Shown: positions 16,145-22,867 of the stretch, one piece after another
Layout of the letters: each line of letters starts with the position of its first letter
How positions within the stretch are numbered: the stretch's first letter is position 1
Source of the DNA: a virus
Direction: 5' to 3' (one strand)
IMG/VR virus record: IMGVR_UViG_3300005346_000075
Span: 1-24,798 of that record
DNA: 24,798 bases
Notes under the pieces: model-generated
Seen by the model: the letters and a program-made list of their open reading frames with translations, nothing else
Databases searched by the model: none
Told to the model about the DNA's origin: nothing
Translations under genes and position numbers: made by a program

Positions 16145-16968
16145 TCATATTTAATTAGTTTAGGTGCTGTTACGGTTGTTTCCTTTTGACCGTTAGGCTG
16201 AATTACATCAACTGTAAACGGGTTTAAATATTCGCCAGCTATCATTTTGTTAAGACTGTGAATAGCATGGGTAGCCCCTTTGCATTTTGATAAAAAGGTT
16301 TTTAACGCTTGTGCTTCGCTTATATCGCTGGTGAATTTACGGTTATGTGCTTTGTACCGTACTATTATCCAAGTTTCCCAAAGTTCCGCTATCTCGGTTA
16401 GTGCTTGTTGCCCTGCAGGTGTCTTTTCTAGTTTGGTTTTAAAGTCGGTAGTGAATGGTATTTCCCATTCTCGTTTGTATCCTTGTGGTTGGAAAATAGA
16501 GGGAGCGTTTTTCTCTTTCTCTTGTTTCTTTGTAATAATTTCTTTGTTATTATCTTCTTTATAAGGTAACGGGTTTACCGTACACGGATTATCCGTAACG
16601 GTGTTTCCGTTAACGGCTTTACCGCTTACGGGTTTTACTACTTCGTTATAAACCACATAGTCATATTCAAATCTGCCACCTTTGCCAATGATTTGCACTT
16701 GCAATATGTAACCATGCTCTATCAGTTCGTTAAACGCCTCAATAGTGGCATCTCTACCCTCCTTTAGTTCATTATGTAGCTTTGTCTTGTAAACTACCCA
16801 ATCCTCGGGCAAACTAAGTAAATAACATAACAAGCCTTTAGCCTTTAGGCTTAGTAGCTTAGATTGAACTATTGTATTTGGTATCTGCACAAAGTTAGCT
16901 TGTAACCCCCGTGCTTTCATTATCTTACCCATAAATAAAAATACCCCTTGTGCTTCGGAAACCGCCAT
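16141..16968 (-). CDS. Replication protein with N-terminal helix-turn-helix domain
   Basis: This intact frame lies directly upstream of dnaB with an ATGA overlap, the usual position of a phage replication initiator or helicase loader. The N-terminal block ANFVQIPNTIVQSKLLSLKA followed by YLLSLPEDWVVYKTKLH and GRDATIEAFNELIEHGYI is a winged-helix arrangement common in Bacteroidetes phage replication proteins. The C-terminal part (AELWETWIIVRYKAHNRKFT to YLNPF) is helical. 275 residues from ATG 16968; ATGs at 16932 (MGKIMKARG) and 16920 (MKARG) are better family-like starts. A 9-bp inverted repeat pairs the 16968 start region with 17020-17028. Confidence 0.75.
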   Translation of the reverse strand: MAVSEAQGVFLFMGKIMKARGLQANFVQIPNTIVQSKLLSLKAKGLLCYLLSLPEDWVVYKTKLHNELKEGRDATIEAFNELIEHGYILQVQIIGKGGRFEYDYVVYNEVVKPVSGKAVNGNTVTDNPCTVNPLPYKEDNNKEIITKKQEKEKNAPSIFQPQGYKREWEIPFTTDFKTKLEKTPAGQQALTEIAELWETWIIVRYKAHNRKFTSDISEAQALKTFLSKCKGATHAIHSLNKMIAGEYLNPFTVDVIQPNGQKETTVTAPKLIKYE

Positions 16969-17055
16969 TTCCTAGGCTACAAAGGGTATAAGTTTATGTA
17001 GTTAACTACTCTCTATCGTATGGCGGTTGATAGGGAATCGGTTATTATCGTTCCG

Positions 17056-17088
17056 CTAAGTTACAAATTACTTTTTACTTGTGCAAGT
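17056..17088 (-). promoter_or_regulatory. Degenerate early-type promoter before the replication genes
   Basis: The minus strand has TAACTTAG at 17056-17063, preceded after 19 nt by ACTTGC with CAAGTAA, a weaker version of the ATATAC-nnGGTA block. An overlapping TAATTTG is present. The position, upstream of the replication protein and dnaB, is sensible for a promoter. Confidence 0.45.
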
Positions 17089-17108
17089 TTTTACGGTGCA
17101 AAATTCAG

Positions 17109-17378
17109 TTAATTAAAAGCCAGTTCATTACCTTTTTCAACTCCACGTTCTTCATCTACCATAGCCCTAATGGTTGCTAGTTTAGCGATGTCTTTTATGT
17201 GCTGATTATCGCATAAAGATACTGCTTTTGAAATATCATTTGCAGTGCCATGACTTGCCGTATAAACTTCTTTACCGTTGTATATTATAATCATAATCTG
17301 TATATCAGTGCCTTGACAATAATCTATAATAGCACTTAGTTTTGGCTCTAGGTCTTTTATTGTTTTTTTGGTTTTCAT
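17109..17378 (-). CDS. Hypothetical protein, paralogue of 13054-13329
   Basis: An intact 89-residue frame starts at ATG 17378 (MKTKKTIKDLEPKLSAIIDY). The core YCQGTDIQIMIIIYNGKEVY is strand-turn-strand; NDISKAVSLCDNQHIKDIAK is helical. It resembles 13054-13329 along its length despite modest identity. It follows a small exported-type gene by 3 nt. Function unknown. Confidence 0.65.
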   Translation of the reverse strand: MKTKKTIKDLEPKLSAIIDYCQGTDIQIMIIIYNGKEVYTASHGTANDISKAVSLCDNQHIKDIAKLATIRAMVDEERGVEKGNELAFN

Positions 17379-17381
17379 GGC

Positions 17382-17616
17382 TTACTTGTTTTTCCTGTGA
17401 ATAATTCCAGCGGTATCAATGTCAATTCCACGGGTGGAAATTACAAAGTCCGCATCTTGTTTTAAATAGATAGTGTCGCCTTTTATAGTGAACATATCTG
17501 TTACTTGTGACGGTAGTGTTTCGGGGCATTTGTGATTATCGAGTGCAAACATTTGACCAATAAAAACACCCCATATAAACATACCTAATGTGAGGCTAGC
17601 ATAAAATAAGTTTCAT
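17382..17616 (-). CDS. Small membrane-anchored or exported protein (frameshifted start)
   Basis: An open frame from 17582 begins MFIWGVFIGQMFALDNHKCP. A better start is the ATG at 17616 (MKLIL), 3 nt after the upstream stop, which after one indel joins ASLTLGMFIWGVFIGQMFAL. This gives a hydrophobic segment of about 20 residues, a TM anchor or signal peptide. The rest, CPETLPSQVTDMFTIKGDTI and KQDADFVISTRGIDIDTAG, is polar and beta-rich. About 77 residues. A role at the host envelope is possible; function unknown. Confidence 0.5.
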
Positions 17617-17619
17617 AAA

Positions 17620-17898
17620 TCAATCGTTTAGTTTGTTATCAAATTTACTTCTACGCAACTCAAAGAACCCGTCAAGTTCGGGGCGGTCTTTTACCGCTTG
17701 CCTTGCGAACATCGGGGTAACATTGTTATTAATTTTGAATTTACCGCCATTTTCAGCAACGCTAGTAAAATATCTTACCACTTCTAGTATTGCCTTAGCT
17801 GAATAGCGTTTAAAGCCTTTAGCGTGCGTTTCTAGGGCTATTTTTAAAAAGCGTGGGTAAACGGTGGGGTTTTGCTCGTTGTACTCTTGGAATGTCAT
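17620..17898 (-). CDS. Conserved phage protein of unknown function, 92 aa
   Basis: This intact frame begins MTFQEYNEQNPTVYPRFLKI. The features F-x-E-Y/F-x-x-x-NPxVY, KRYSAKAILEVVRYFT, GKFKINNNVTPMFARQA and PELDGFFELRR form a pattern I recognise from many phages of different hosts, usually in early or recombination regions and annotated only as hypothetical. It looks all-helical and is probably nucleic-acid associated, judging from its conserved basic and aromatic residues; that is inference. Length is normal for the family. Confidence 0.75.
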   Translation of the reverse strand: MTFQEYNEQNPTVYPRFLKIALETHAKGFKRYSAKAILEVVRYFTSVAENGGKFKINNNVTPMFARQAVKDRPELDGFFELRRSKFDNKLND

Positions 17899-17955
17899 GG
17901 TATAAAGTTTAGGTTAGTGCCAGCACATAGCCAGCTAAAGAATTTCGGGTTGTGG

Positions 17956-18215
17956 TTAATGTTCTCGATTTGGTTTATTGTCGCTTTGGGTATTATCAAA
18001 TACTGGTAGTGATGTAATTACATTATCGCTGTTATAATAGTGGCTAGGTCTTAATGATTTAGTGCCATAGCAAGATACGCAAACAATAACGCTTTAATTT
18101 GTCCAGACTTATTGAATTTATAATACCGCCTTTGCTTTTCAATATCGCAATGTTTACACCGTATCAACTTTGGATAGCTTTGTATTTTACGGGTACGATT
18201 CGTTTGTTGGTTCAT
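17956..18215 (-). CDS. Small zinc-ribbon protein, about 85 aa (frameshifted)
   Basis: It starts at ATG 18215 (MNQQTNRTRKIQSYPKLIR). The first frame contains RCKHCDIEKQRRYYKFNKSG; after a shift near 18090 the next frame reads VIVCVSCYGTKSLRPSHYYN, ending at TAA 17956 (DNKPNREH). The paired C-x2-C motifs, 25-30 residues apart, form a four-Cys zinc ribbon of the same layout as the upstream gene (18187-18561), suggesting duplication. It was split by a shift and is easy to miss. Nucleic-acid binding is likely but inferred. Confidence 0.5.
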
Positions 18216-18561
18216 CTTTATAATACCTCTTGCTTTCTATTTTATCAATCAACGCTTGACGTTGTTCTTTTGTCGGGTTCATCGGATGCCCTTTAGGGAA
18301 CGTCCTAGTATTAGCTTTGGCTAGTAGTGTGTCTTGCCTTAACTCCGCTACTTTGGTTTCTAGTTTAGCACCTAACGCCCTGCGTTTATACAATCTTGCC
18401 TTTTCTATTCGATAATCGCACGGCTTACATACGTACTTTCTAATGCTACCGTCTTTGTTGAAATAGAAATTATCATGCGTTTTGAGTAACGGGGCTTTAC
18501 ACTCGTTACAAGTGCAAAGTTGCCCGTACTCAATCCTGTTTTGTCCTAATCTCCTAGCCAT
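18187..18561 (-). CDS. Zinc-ribbon protein, about 124 aa
   Basis: The chosen start is ATG 18561 (MARRLGQNRIEYGQLC), because it overlaps the end of the upstream gene and the longer reading upstream is that gene in another frame. Two C-x2-C knuckles, CNECKAPL and VCKPCDYR, about 28 residues apart with a FYFNKDGSIRKY hairpin between, form a zinc ribbon resembling those in HNH-like or phage transcription-type proteins. A basic helix KARLYKRRALGAKLETKVAE follows. The tail has FPKGHPMNP, a motif shared with the upstream gene (IPKDHPLSP). Confidence 0.6.
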   Translation of the reverse strand: MARRLGQNRIEYGQLCTCNECKAPLLKTHDNFYFNKDGSIRKYVCKPCDYRIEKARLYKRRALGAKLETKVAELRQDTLLAKANTRTFPKGHPMNPTKEQRQALIDKIESKRYYKDEPTNESYP

Positions 18562-18778
18562 TGTTAAAAGGGTATAAAGGTTTACGGTTTGGCAGGATAG
18601 TCTTATCCGCAATTTGAGGGCTTAACGGGTGGTCTTTAGGTATTACCCTAGCCGTTGCCCTGTTAGCGTCTTGCAGGGCTTCTAAATTGGCTCGTTGCCG
18701 TGCTGCCTTTTCGCTTAGTTCTTTACGCTTTGCCAGTTGGTACGCCCTTTGCTTTTCGTTTCTTTCTTTGTTTGTCAT
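18554..18778 (-). CDS. Small basic helical protein, 74 aa
   Basis: It starts at ATG 18778 (MTNKERNEKQRAYQLAKRKE), overlapping the upstream TGA. The first 45 residues form one long, highly basic helix; then RVIPKDHPLSPQIADKTILP. The P-K-x-H-P-x-x-P motif recurs in the next gene downstream, hinting at a shared binding function. No family is recognised. Its TAG lies inside the start of the zinc-ribbon gene. Confidence 0.55.
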   Translation of the reverse strand: MTNKERNEKQRAYQLAKRKELSEKAARQRANLEALQDANRATARVIPKDHPLSPQIADKTILPNRKPLYPFNNG

Positions 18779-18864
18779 TGCAAAACTTGGTTTATAGAGT
18801 TAGCGGCATCAATCACCAGCCATAACACTATTATGGCTGCGATTATTTTCAATAGTCTTTTCAT
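18775..18864 (-). CDS. Tiny membrane protein, 29 aa
   Basis: A clean 29-codon frame starts at ATG 18864 (MKRLLKIIAAIIVLWLVIDA). Two Lys/Arg at the N-terminus are followed by about 16 hydrophobic residues and a short polar tail (ANSINQVLQ), a single membrane span. The TGA overlaps the next ATG. It resembles in size and place the 31-aa ORF at 22868-22963. A role as a holin-like or envelope effector is speculative. Confidence 0.5.
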   Translation of the reverse strand: MKRLLKIIAAIIVLWLVIDAANSINQVLQ

Positions 18865-18876
18865 GCCCAAAGTATT

Positions 18877-19503
18877 TTAGTCCGTTTTAAGTTTCTTTTC
18901 AATCTCGTTTACTTCTTTTTTTGCATAGGTCAATGAGTAGTTATGTTCTTTTTTTATAGTGCCGTTTTTCAAGCCCTCGTGTTTTGCTTTTGCTTTTTGG
19001 AGTTCAAACTCATAATATTCTAAACTTTCGGGCATTGATAAATTAATATCTTTGGCTTTAGCTTCCCAATAAGCGGCACGTTGTACGTACTCTTGTGCTT
19101 TTTCGGTTTCAGCAATACAATTACGCATCCTGTTATGATTGCGCTCAATCAATGCTCTGTGGCGTTTTTCGCTGTGGTGACCTACTTTTATAGGTTCGGC
19201 AAGGGCTAAAAAATCACGGCCCTCGTGTGAGGCTTGGTAATACTTATCAGACCTTTTGGCGGCATTACCGCTTGCTGCAATAAGCCTATCAGCTTTTTTC
19301 TTTGCCCACTCCTGCGAGTTCATGCCGTCAGCCCTTACCACTGAATAATACATAATACCTTGCTTTTGAAATACTAGGTTATGCACTATACATTCAACCA
19401 CTTTGCCGTACTTGGTAGTAACTTCTATTACATCACCTTTAGCGTAGATTGTTTCCGATTGTGCCACATAAACATTAGGGCAGTATTTAGCAAATGTGTT
19501 CAT
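18877..19503 (-). CDS. DUF3560 domain protein, 208 aa
   Basis: This intact frame begins MNTFAKYCPNVYVAQSE and overlaps the upstream TGA as ATGA. Residues 8-60 form a small beta domain (GDVIEVTTKYGKVVECIV). From residue 105, KVGHHSEKRHRALIERNHNR, then RAAYWEAKAKD and a long charged helix ending EIEKKLKTD match the DUF3560 pattern (H-H-S-x-x-R-H-R, A-x-Y-W, C-terminal coiled coil). DUF3560 proteins occur in phages and plasmids; function is unknown. The His-rich block could bind metal. Confidence 0.75.
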   Translation of the reverse strand: MNTFAKYCPNVYVAQSETIYAKGDVIEVTTKYGKVVECIVHNLVFQKQGIMYYSVVRADGMNSQEWAKKKADRLIAASGNAAKRSDKYYQASHEGRDFLALAEPIKVGHHSEKRHRALIERNHNRMRNCIAETEKAQEYVQRAAYWEAKAKDINLSMPESLEYYEFELQKAKAKHEGLKNGTIKKEHNYSLTYAKKEVNEIEKKLKTD

Positions 19504-19691
19504 TGTAGGTTAGGTTTTGAGAAAATCATTAAACAATCGCCAATCAATACGTAGTGCAACGTGCAATCGGGCATATCAAACAATGCTTTGCGTAGTTCTT
19601 TGTTGCTCATTTGAACGTGGTTAAGTGAGCCAAACAAATGGTCGTTGTCGAACAACATACGCTTTAGTTCTAAGTTAGTGGCTGTTTTCAT
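19500..19691 (-). CDS. Small protein, 63 aa, paralogue of 14277-14453
   Basis: An intact frame starts at ATG 19691 (MKTATNLELKRMLFDNDHLF) after the leader AACCACTAAACCCATAACC. It shares with 14277-14453 the N-terminal ATNLEL, the G-S-(I/L)-NHV block and the C-terminal CTLHY..(V/I)G(N/D)C strand. The two are the only visible members of this family in the window. TGA overlaps the next ATG. Function unknown. Confidence 0.75.
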   Translation of the reverse strand: MKTATNLELKRMLFDNDHLFGSLNHVQMSNKELRKALFDMPDCTLHYVLIGDCLMIFSKPNLQ

Positions 19692-19755
19692 TGGTTATGG
19701 GTTTAGTGGTTATAAATTGCAGTTGTTAGGATGCTGCACCCCTTTTTGGTTTTAG

Positions 19756-19950
19756 TTAAAAACTTGTGGGTATTGTGAAATGTGGGCTTCTAGTTCCGAA
19801 AATCTCATTACTTATATTTGCCCTAATTTGTTGGTATTCTTTTACTTCCCAAGACTCTAACTCTGAAAATGGGATAGTATCAATATATTTTACTTGGCTT
19901 TTAAGTGCTTGTAACTTGTTGGTGGCTAAATCTGCGTTGCTAGTGTTCAT
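19756..19950 (-). CDS. Hypothetical protein, 64 aa
   Basis: An intact frame starts at ATG 19950 (MNTSNADLATNKLQALKSQV). It is mostly helical, with ESWEVKEYQQIRANISNEIF in the middle. The leader AACTAAAACAAACC and the promoter at 19990-20022 precede it, making it the first gene of a transcript. No family is recognised. Confidence 0.6.
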   Translation of the reverse strand: MNTSNADLATNKLQALKSQVKYIDTIPFSELESWEVKEYQQIRANISNEIFGTRSPHFTIPTSF

Positions 19951-19989
19951 TTTTGGTTTGTTTTAGTTGATTACTGAATAACTATACAT

Positions 19990-20022
19990 CAAAGATACAC
20001 CTTTAGATAATACCTAGTATAT
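19990..20022 (-). promoter_or_regulatory. Early-type promoter, box ATATAC + 19 nt + TATCTTTG
   Basis: ATATAC (20017-20022), TAGGTATT and TATCTTTG (19990-19997) lie on the minus strand with exactly 19 nt between box and -7. The upstream box overlaps the last codons of the HNH gene, so promoter and coding sequence share bases. Confidence 0.75.
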
Positions 20023-20388
20023 TTTTACCAAAACTTTTTTTGCAATTATTTTCACTTACTTTAGAAAACCCAATGTTTTTAGCCCGTTTCGGGTTGTTGT
20101 GAATTTCGTTGTGGCAGTTCCTACATACCGCCATCCATGTCGGTGTGATTAGATAGTACTTGTTGCGGTCAGCACCTGCGTGAGTGTGGTGGATTTCTAA
20201 GGCCGTTGTAGGAGCAATTGGATAGTTTAGCTTGACAGTACGGGTTGTTGGTTAAATTACTCGCTGCGTAGCTTTAAATAAACCCTGTCGTCTTTTGCCC
20301 GTTTAGCTGACCGCTGTTTAATTGGCTTTGGGGTCTTTTGCCCTTTTGGTTTTGGTTCGGGTTTCGGTACTGGTGTAAATGATTTCAT
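20003..20388 (-). CDS. HNH endonuclease (frameshifted)
   Basis: It starts at ATG 20388 (MKSFTPVPKPEPKPKGQK), overlapping the preceding TGA. After a basic lead (RSAKRAKDDRVYLKL) a shift near 20255 joins to NNPYCQAKLSNCSY, and another joins to TALEIHHTHAGADRNKYYLI (the HH of the HNH motif), then WMAVCRNCHNEIHNNP (C-x2-C-H, N, H). Four Cys form the structural zinc site around the beta-beta-alpha-metal active site. It is of the NinG/lambda-like HNH type, about 127 residues, a DNA nicking or processing enzyme. The C-terminus extends across the promoter box at 20017. Confidence 0.8.
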
Positions 20389-20691
20389 AACAGGCTTTCA
20401 ATGTCCGTAAAGAATTGGCTTTTATTGAGCACCGTATAACGTAGCACCTTCCAGCCTGTTAATTGTGCTTGGTTGTACTTCTCGCAGTCGTTTGTAAAGC
20501 CCGTTACTGTGGTATGTCGGCTTTTCCGACTTGATATGCCTTCATATTCAATAAGCACGTTTAAGCTAGGTTATTGCGATGTCTGCACGCCATTTACGAC
20601 GTTGGGTGGAAACTTGTACTCCAACTCGTATGCTATGCCTTTTGATTTAAGCCATAGACAGTATTGGTTTACTTTGTGGGCTTTGCTTCAT
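20385..20691 (-). CDS. PD-(D/E)XK-like nuclease (frameshifted)
   Basis: An ATG at 20691 overlaps the preceding stop as ATGA, and the TGA at 20385 overlaps the HNH start. Pieces from several frames give HKVNQYCLWLKSKGIAYELE, then KWRADIAI (putative catalytic Asp), SLNVLIEYEGISSRKSRHTT (putative E-x-E pair) and CEKYNQAQLTGWKVLRYT. The order W-R-x-D, IE-x-EG, SRHT, KYN-A, GW-VLR matches a small phage nuclease family with a Vsr/DUF559-like fold. About 102 residues. It may act as a Holliday-junction or mismatch-type endonuclease in recombination; that activity is inferred. Confidence 0.65.
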
Positions 20692-21153
20692 GCTTTAAAT
20701 ATACGCATTACTACCTTAAAAATAGGTTCGTTAGGGTCATGAACGTAAATGTCCCACTCGGTTGCTGCGTGTTGCTGAATAGTCGTTTTTAATCGTAATT
20801 AAACTCATTCTTTGCTTTATTCCTTTGGGGCTATTAGATAGGCTTATCCTTGCTTTTAGCGTGGTATCTAGTATAGGGTTGTATTCCTCACGAAACATAA
20901 ACAGCGTTTCTAGTAACGTGCGCAACTCTTGAACGCTTACCGCTATGCCTTTGTTTGCAAATCCCGATTGAAGATCTTGAATAACTACACCGAAAAAATA
21001 CTTTCGTTGTTGATGCGAAATATTATCCGTAACGGGTTCAATGGTTATGGTGTACAAACCGTCATTGAGTGCTTTAACTTGGCGGTCTAGGGCTACCCTG
21101 TTTAATTGGATAGCCCCGTTAACCACCTTGCACGGCATCTTGATATTTTTCAT
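20688..21153 (-). CDS. NinB-like recombination-associated protein (frameshifted C-terminus)
   Basis: It starts at ATG 21153 (MKNIKMPCKVVNGAIQL), overlapping the preceding TGA. The block GLYTITIEPVTDNISHQQRK, then YFFGVVIQDLQ and VQELRTLLETLF, followed by ARISLSNSPKG, resembles NinB-like phage recombination proteins ('TIE....S..QRKYFFG'). After a frame change near 20795 the C-terminus reads TTIQQHAATEWDIYVHDPNE and ends VVMRIFKA. About 155 residues. It sits between ERF-type annealing and nuclease genes, consistent with a role in recombination. The family name is a pattern judgement. Confidence 0.5.
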
Positions 21154-21439
21154 TGAAACTGTTGCCCTCTGCTACGCTTATCGTACTCGTCAATGTACTT
21201 AAACGCTTCGGCTTGTGCTATGCGTTCCGCTTCTGTTAGCGGTTCAGTACGCTTTACCCTAAAGGCTATGCTATCCTGTGATTGCTTTGGCTCTTGAAAG
21301 TCAGGCGGTAGGTTGCTGTCTTGGTGCTGGCTTATCATGTTTGAGTTCAGTTTGACGGTTGTAAAATTCTTGCTCTTGTGAACGGGCTTTGTCAATCATC
21401 GCCCGTTCTTGTTGGATTTCGTATAGTTCTTTTGCTCAT
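21150..21439 (-). CDS. Hypothetical charged protein (frameshifted)
   Basis: An ATG at 21439 overlaps the preceding TGA. After a shift, ELYEIQQERAMIDKARSQEQ and FYNRQTELKHDK can be read; a second shift near 21355 joins to QDSNLPPDFQEPKQSQDSIA and the helical RTEPLTEAERIAQAEAFKYI, ending RGQQFQ. About 95 residues, very Gln- and Glu-rich. No family is recognised. Overlaps at both ends place it in the recombination operon. An alternative is that the first half is the end of the ERF protein. Confidence 0.45.
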
Positions 21440-21999
21440 GCTGATTGTTTTTTACAAGCCTCAATAAAACGCTTATCGGCTTTTACCTTTGCAGTTTGTT
21501 TGTTGAAGTATGCCGTAACTTGCTCACGTCCTTCGCAATCAATTTAGCCCTGCAATAGCCGTATCAATAGCGTTGGCTAGTTCGTGGCTTTCAGCATCGG
21601 GGTCTACCATACCTTCGTAAGGGATTGTAAAGGTTTGCGTTAGGGCGTACTTGTGCGCTACCGCCATAGCTTTGTTGCTGGCTTTATCTCCACTGTCCAT
21701 GCCTTCACCACGGGGCTTGGGTGCTTACGTTAGTGCCGTCAGTTGCGTAAAATGTAAACTCCATATCTACGATTGAGTAAATAACCTTACCACCGTTACG
21801 GGTTTCCTTTTCCTCACGTATAGCGTTAATTATCTTGCTAGTAGTAAATACTTTGTGTTTAGATAGTAACGGGTGTAGTGCGTTGTAAACGGCATCCACG
21901 CCACGAAATTTAAAACCTTGCCCCCGTGTTGGTTTGGTTTTTACCAATAGCCTCTATCTCTTTTTGAATAGCTGCCATTTTCTCGAATATTAAACTCAT
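21436..21999 (-). CDS. erf: ERF family single-strand annealing recombinase (frameshifted)
   Basis: The protein promotes annealing of complementary single strands in phage recombination. It starts at ATG 21999 (MSLIFEKMAAIQKEIEAIGK), shifts near 21930 to GFKFRGVDAVYNALHPLLSK and continues VVYSIVDMEF-type strands, then shifts near 21715 into GEGMDSGDKASNKAMAVAHK and YALTQTFTIPYEG. 'F-R-G-V-D', 'GEGMDSGDKA..KA' and 'KYAL.Q.F.IP' are diagnostic ERF blocks. An in-frame TGA occurs at 21539; with one more indel the reading extends as EGREQVTAYFNKQ to ACKKQSA at 21436, where an ATGA overlap suggests the real end. About 187 residues. Confidence 0.85.
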
Positions 22000-22021
22000 G
22001 TTTGGTTGTTTAGTGGTTAAA

Positions 22022-22399
22022 TTATCTTGTTCCATCTTTATGGCCATCTTTGTACTTTAGACTGCCGTACTCAATAATTAAATTGGCTAAGGCTTTTTTG
22101 TCTATGTTGTCTGAAAACAGCAAGTCGGTTATTTCGCTGAATTTATCCGTTGATAGTTTCCAATATGAGGTTTCGTTTTCCATTGTGATTGGTTTAGTGA
22201 TTGGTATTCGGGTTAACTCTTTTAGATTATAGAATGCAGAAGCATTTAGCTCCACTGGCTCGCCTAGCTTTTTAATGTATAACTCCACGTTGTACATATT
22301 CAAGTCGCCCCACCGGGCATTGGAGTAAACCATAACTAGTTTGGTTTCAAGACTAACCGTTATGTGTGCAAATGCTACCAAAGGTTTATCGGTGCTCAT
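22022..22399 (-). CDS. Hypothetical protein, possibly two genes fused by an indel
   Basis: The frame opens at ATG 22399 (MSTDKPLVAFAHITVSLETK) behind the leader AACCACTAAACAAACC and runs to 22022. Its first 70 residues are beta-rich (LVMVYSNARWGDLNMYNVEL). At residue 73 the DNA reads ATCACTAAACCAATCAC-ATG, the same leader used elsewhere, followed by MENETSYWKLSTDKFSEITD, which looks like an independent 53-aa gene (22022-22183). The first gene may end near 22200 if one base is corrected. No family is recognised for either part. Confidence 0.5.
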   Translation of the reverse strand: MSTDKPLVAFAHITVSLETKLVMVYSNARWGDLNMYNVELYIKKLGEPVELNASAFYNLKELTRIPITKPITMENETSYWKLSTDKFSEITDLLFSDNIDKKALANLIIEYGSLKYKDGHKDGTR

Positions 22400-22430
22400 T
22401 TTTGGTTTGTTTAGTGGTTAATGAATGATA

Positions 22431-22463
22431 CAAAGATAATCATTATTTCGTTACCTTGTATAT
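22431..22463 (-). promoter_or_regulatory. Early-type promoter, box ATATAC + 19 nt + TATCTTTG
   Basis: ATATAC (22458-22463), AAGGTAAC and TATCTTTG (22431-22438) on the minus strand; 19 nt between box and -7. It lies in the gap after the DUF3127 gene, 31 nt before the 22399 start, and should drive the ERF recombination operon. Confidence 0.75.
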
Positions 22464-22475
22464 TTTTGTGCGAAA

Positions 22476-22851
22476 TTAAAACGGCAATCCATCATTGAAG
22501 TCATCTTCAGCTGGTGCGCTTTGCTTTGCTTGGTACGTTACGGGCGTGTCGTTTGTTTGTTGGCTGCTTTCAATACGCCATGCATCAAGATTGGTGAAGT
22601 AAGATACCTTGCCGTCCTTTTCCCAACGGTTGCCACGTATGTTGAAATGCACGGTTGCGATGTCACCAGTAGAATAGCGGTTGAGTATGTCGCACTTGTC
22701 GCCCGTTGATTGGAACTTTACATAGTCGGTAATGGTGCGCTCGCCAATTTGCTTTTCCACCGCCAAAACAAACTCACGTGTTCTAAATTTCTCTGTCTTT
22801 TGTACTGTGTCGCTTATCTCATGGATAACGCCTGTTAATTCAAAGGTTCAT
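22476..22851 (-). CDS. DUF3127 SSB-like protein (frameshifted start)
   Basis: It starts at ATG 22851; after one indel the reading becomes FELTGVIHEISDTVQKTEKF, then RTREFVLAVEKQIG, YVKFQSTGDKCDIL, STGDIATVHFNIRGNRW and LDAWRIE, ending in the acidic tail EDDFNDGLPF. The FELTG-V-H start, the F-x-T-R-E-F/V strand and the acidic D-x-L-P-F tail are the DUF3127 pattern, an OB-fold, SSB-like protein common in Bacteroidetes and their phages. The DxLPF tail resembles the protein-interaction tail of bacterial SSB. About 124 residues. It is likely the phage single-stranded DNA-binding protein feeding ERF. Confidence 0.8.
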
Positions 22852-22867
22852 TGCTTATAATTAAGGT

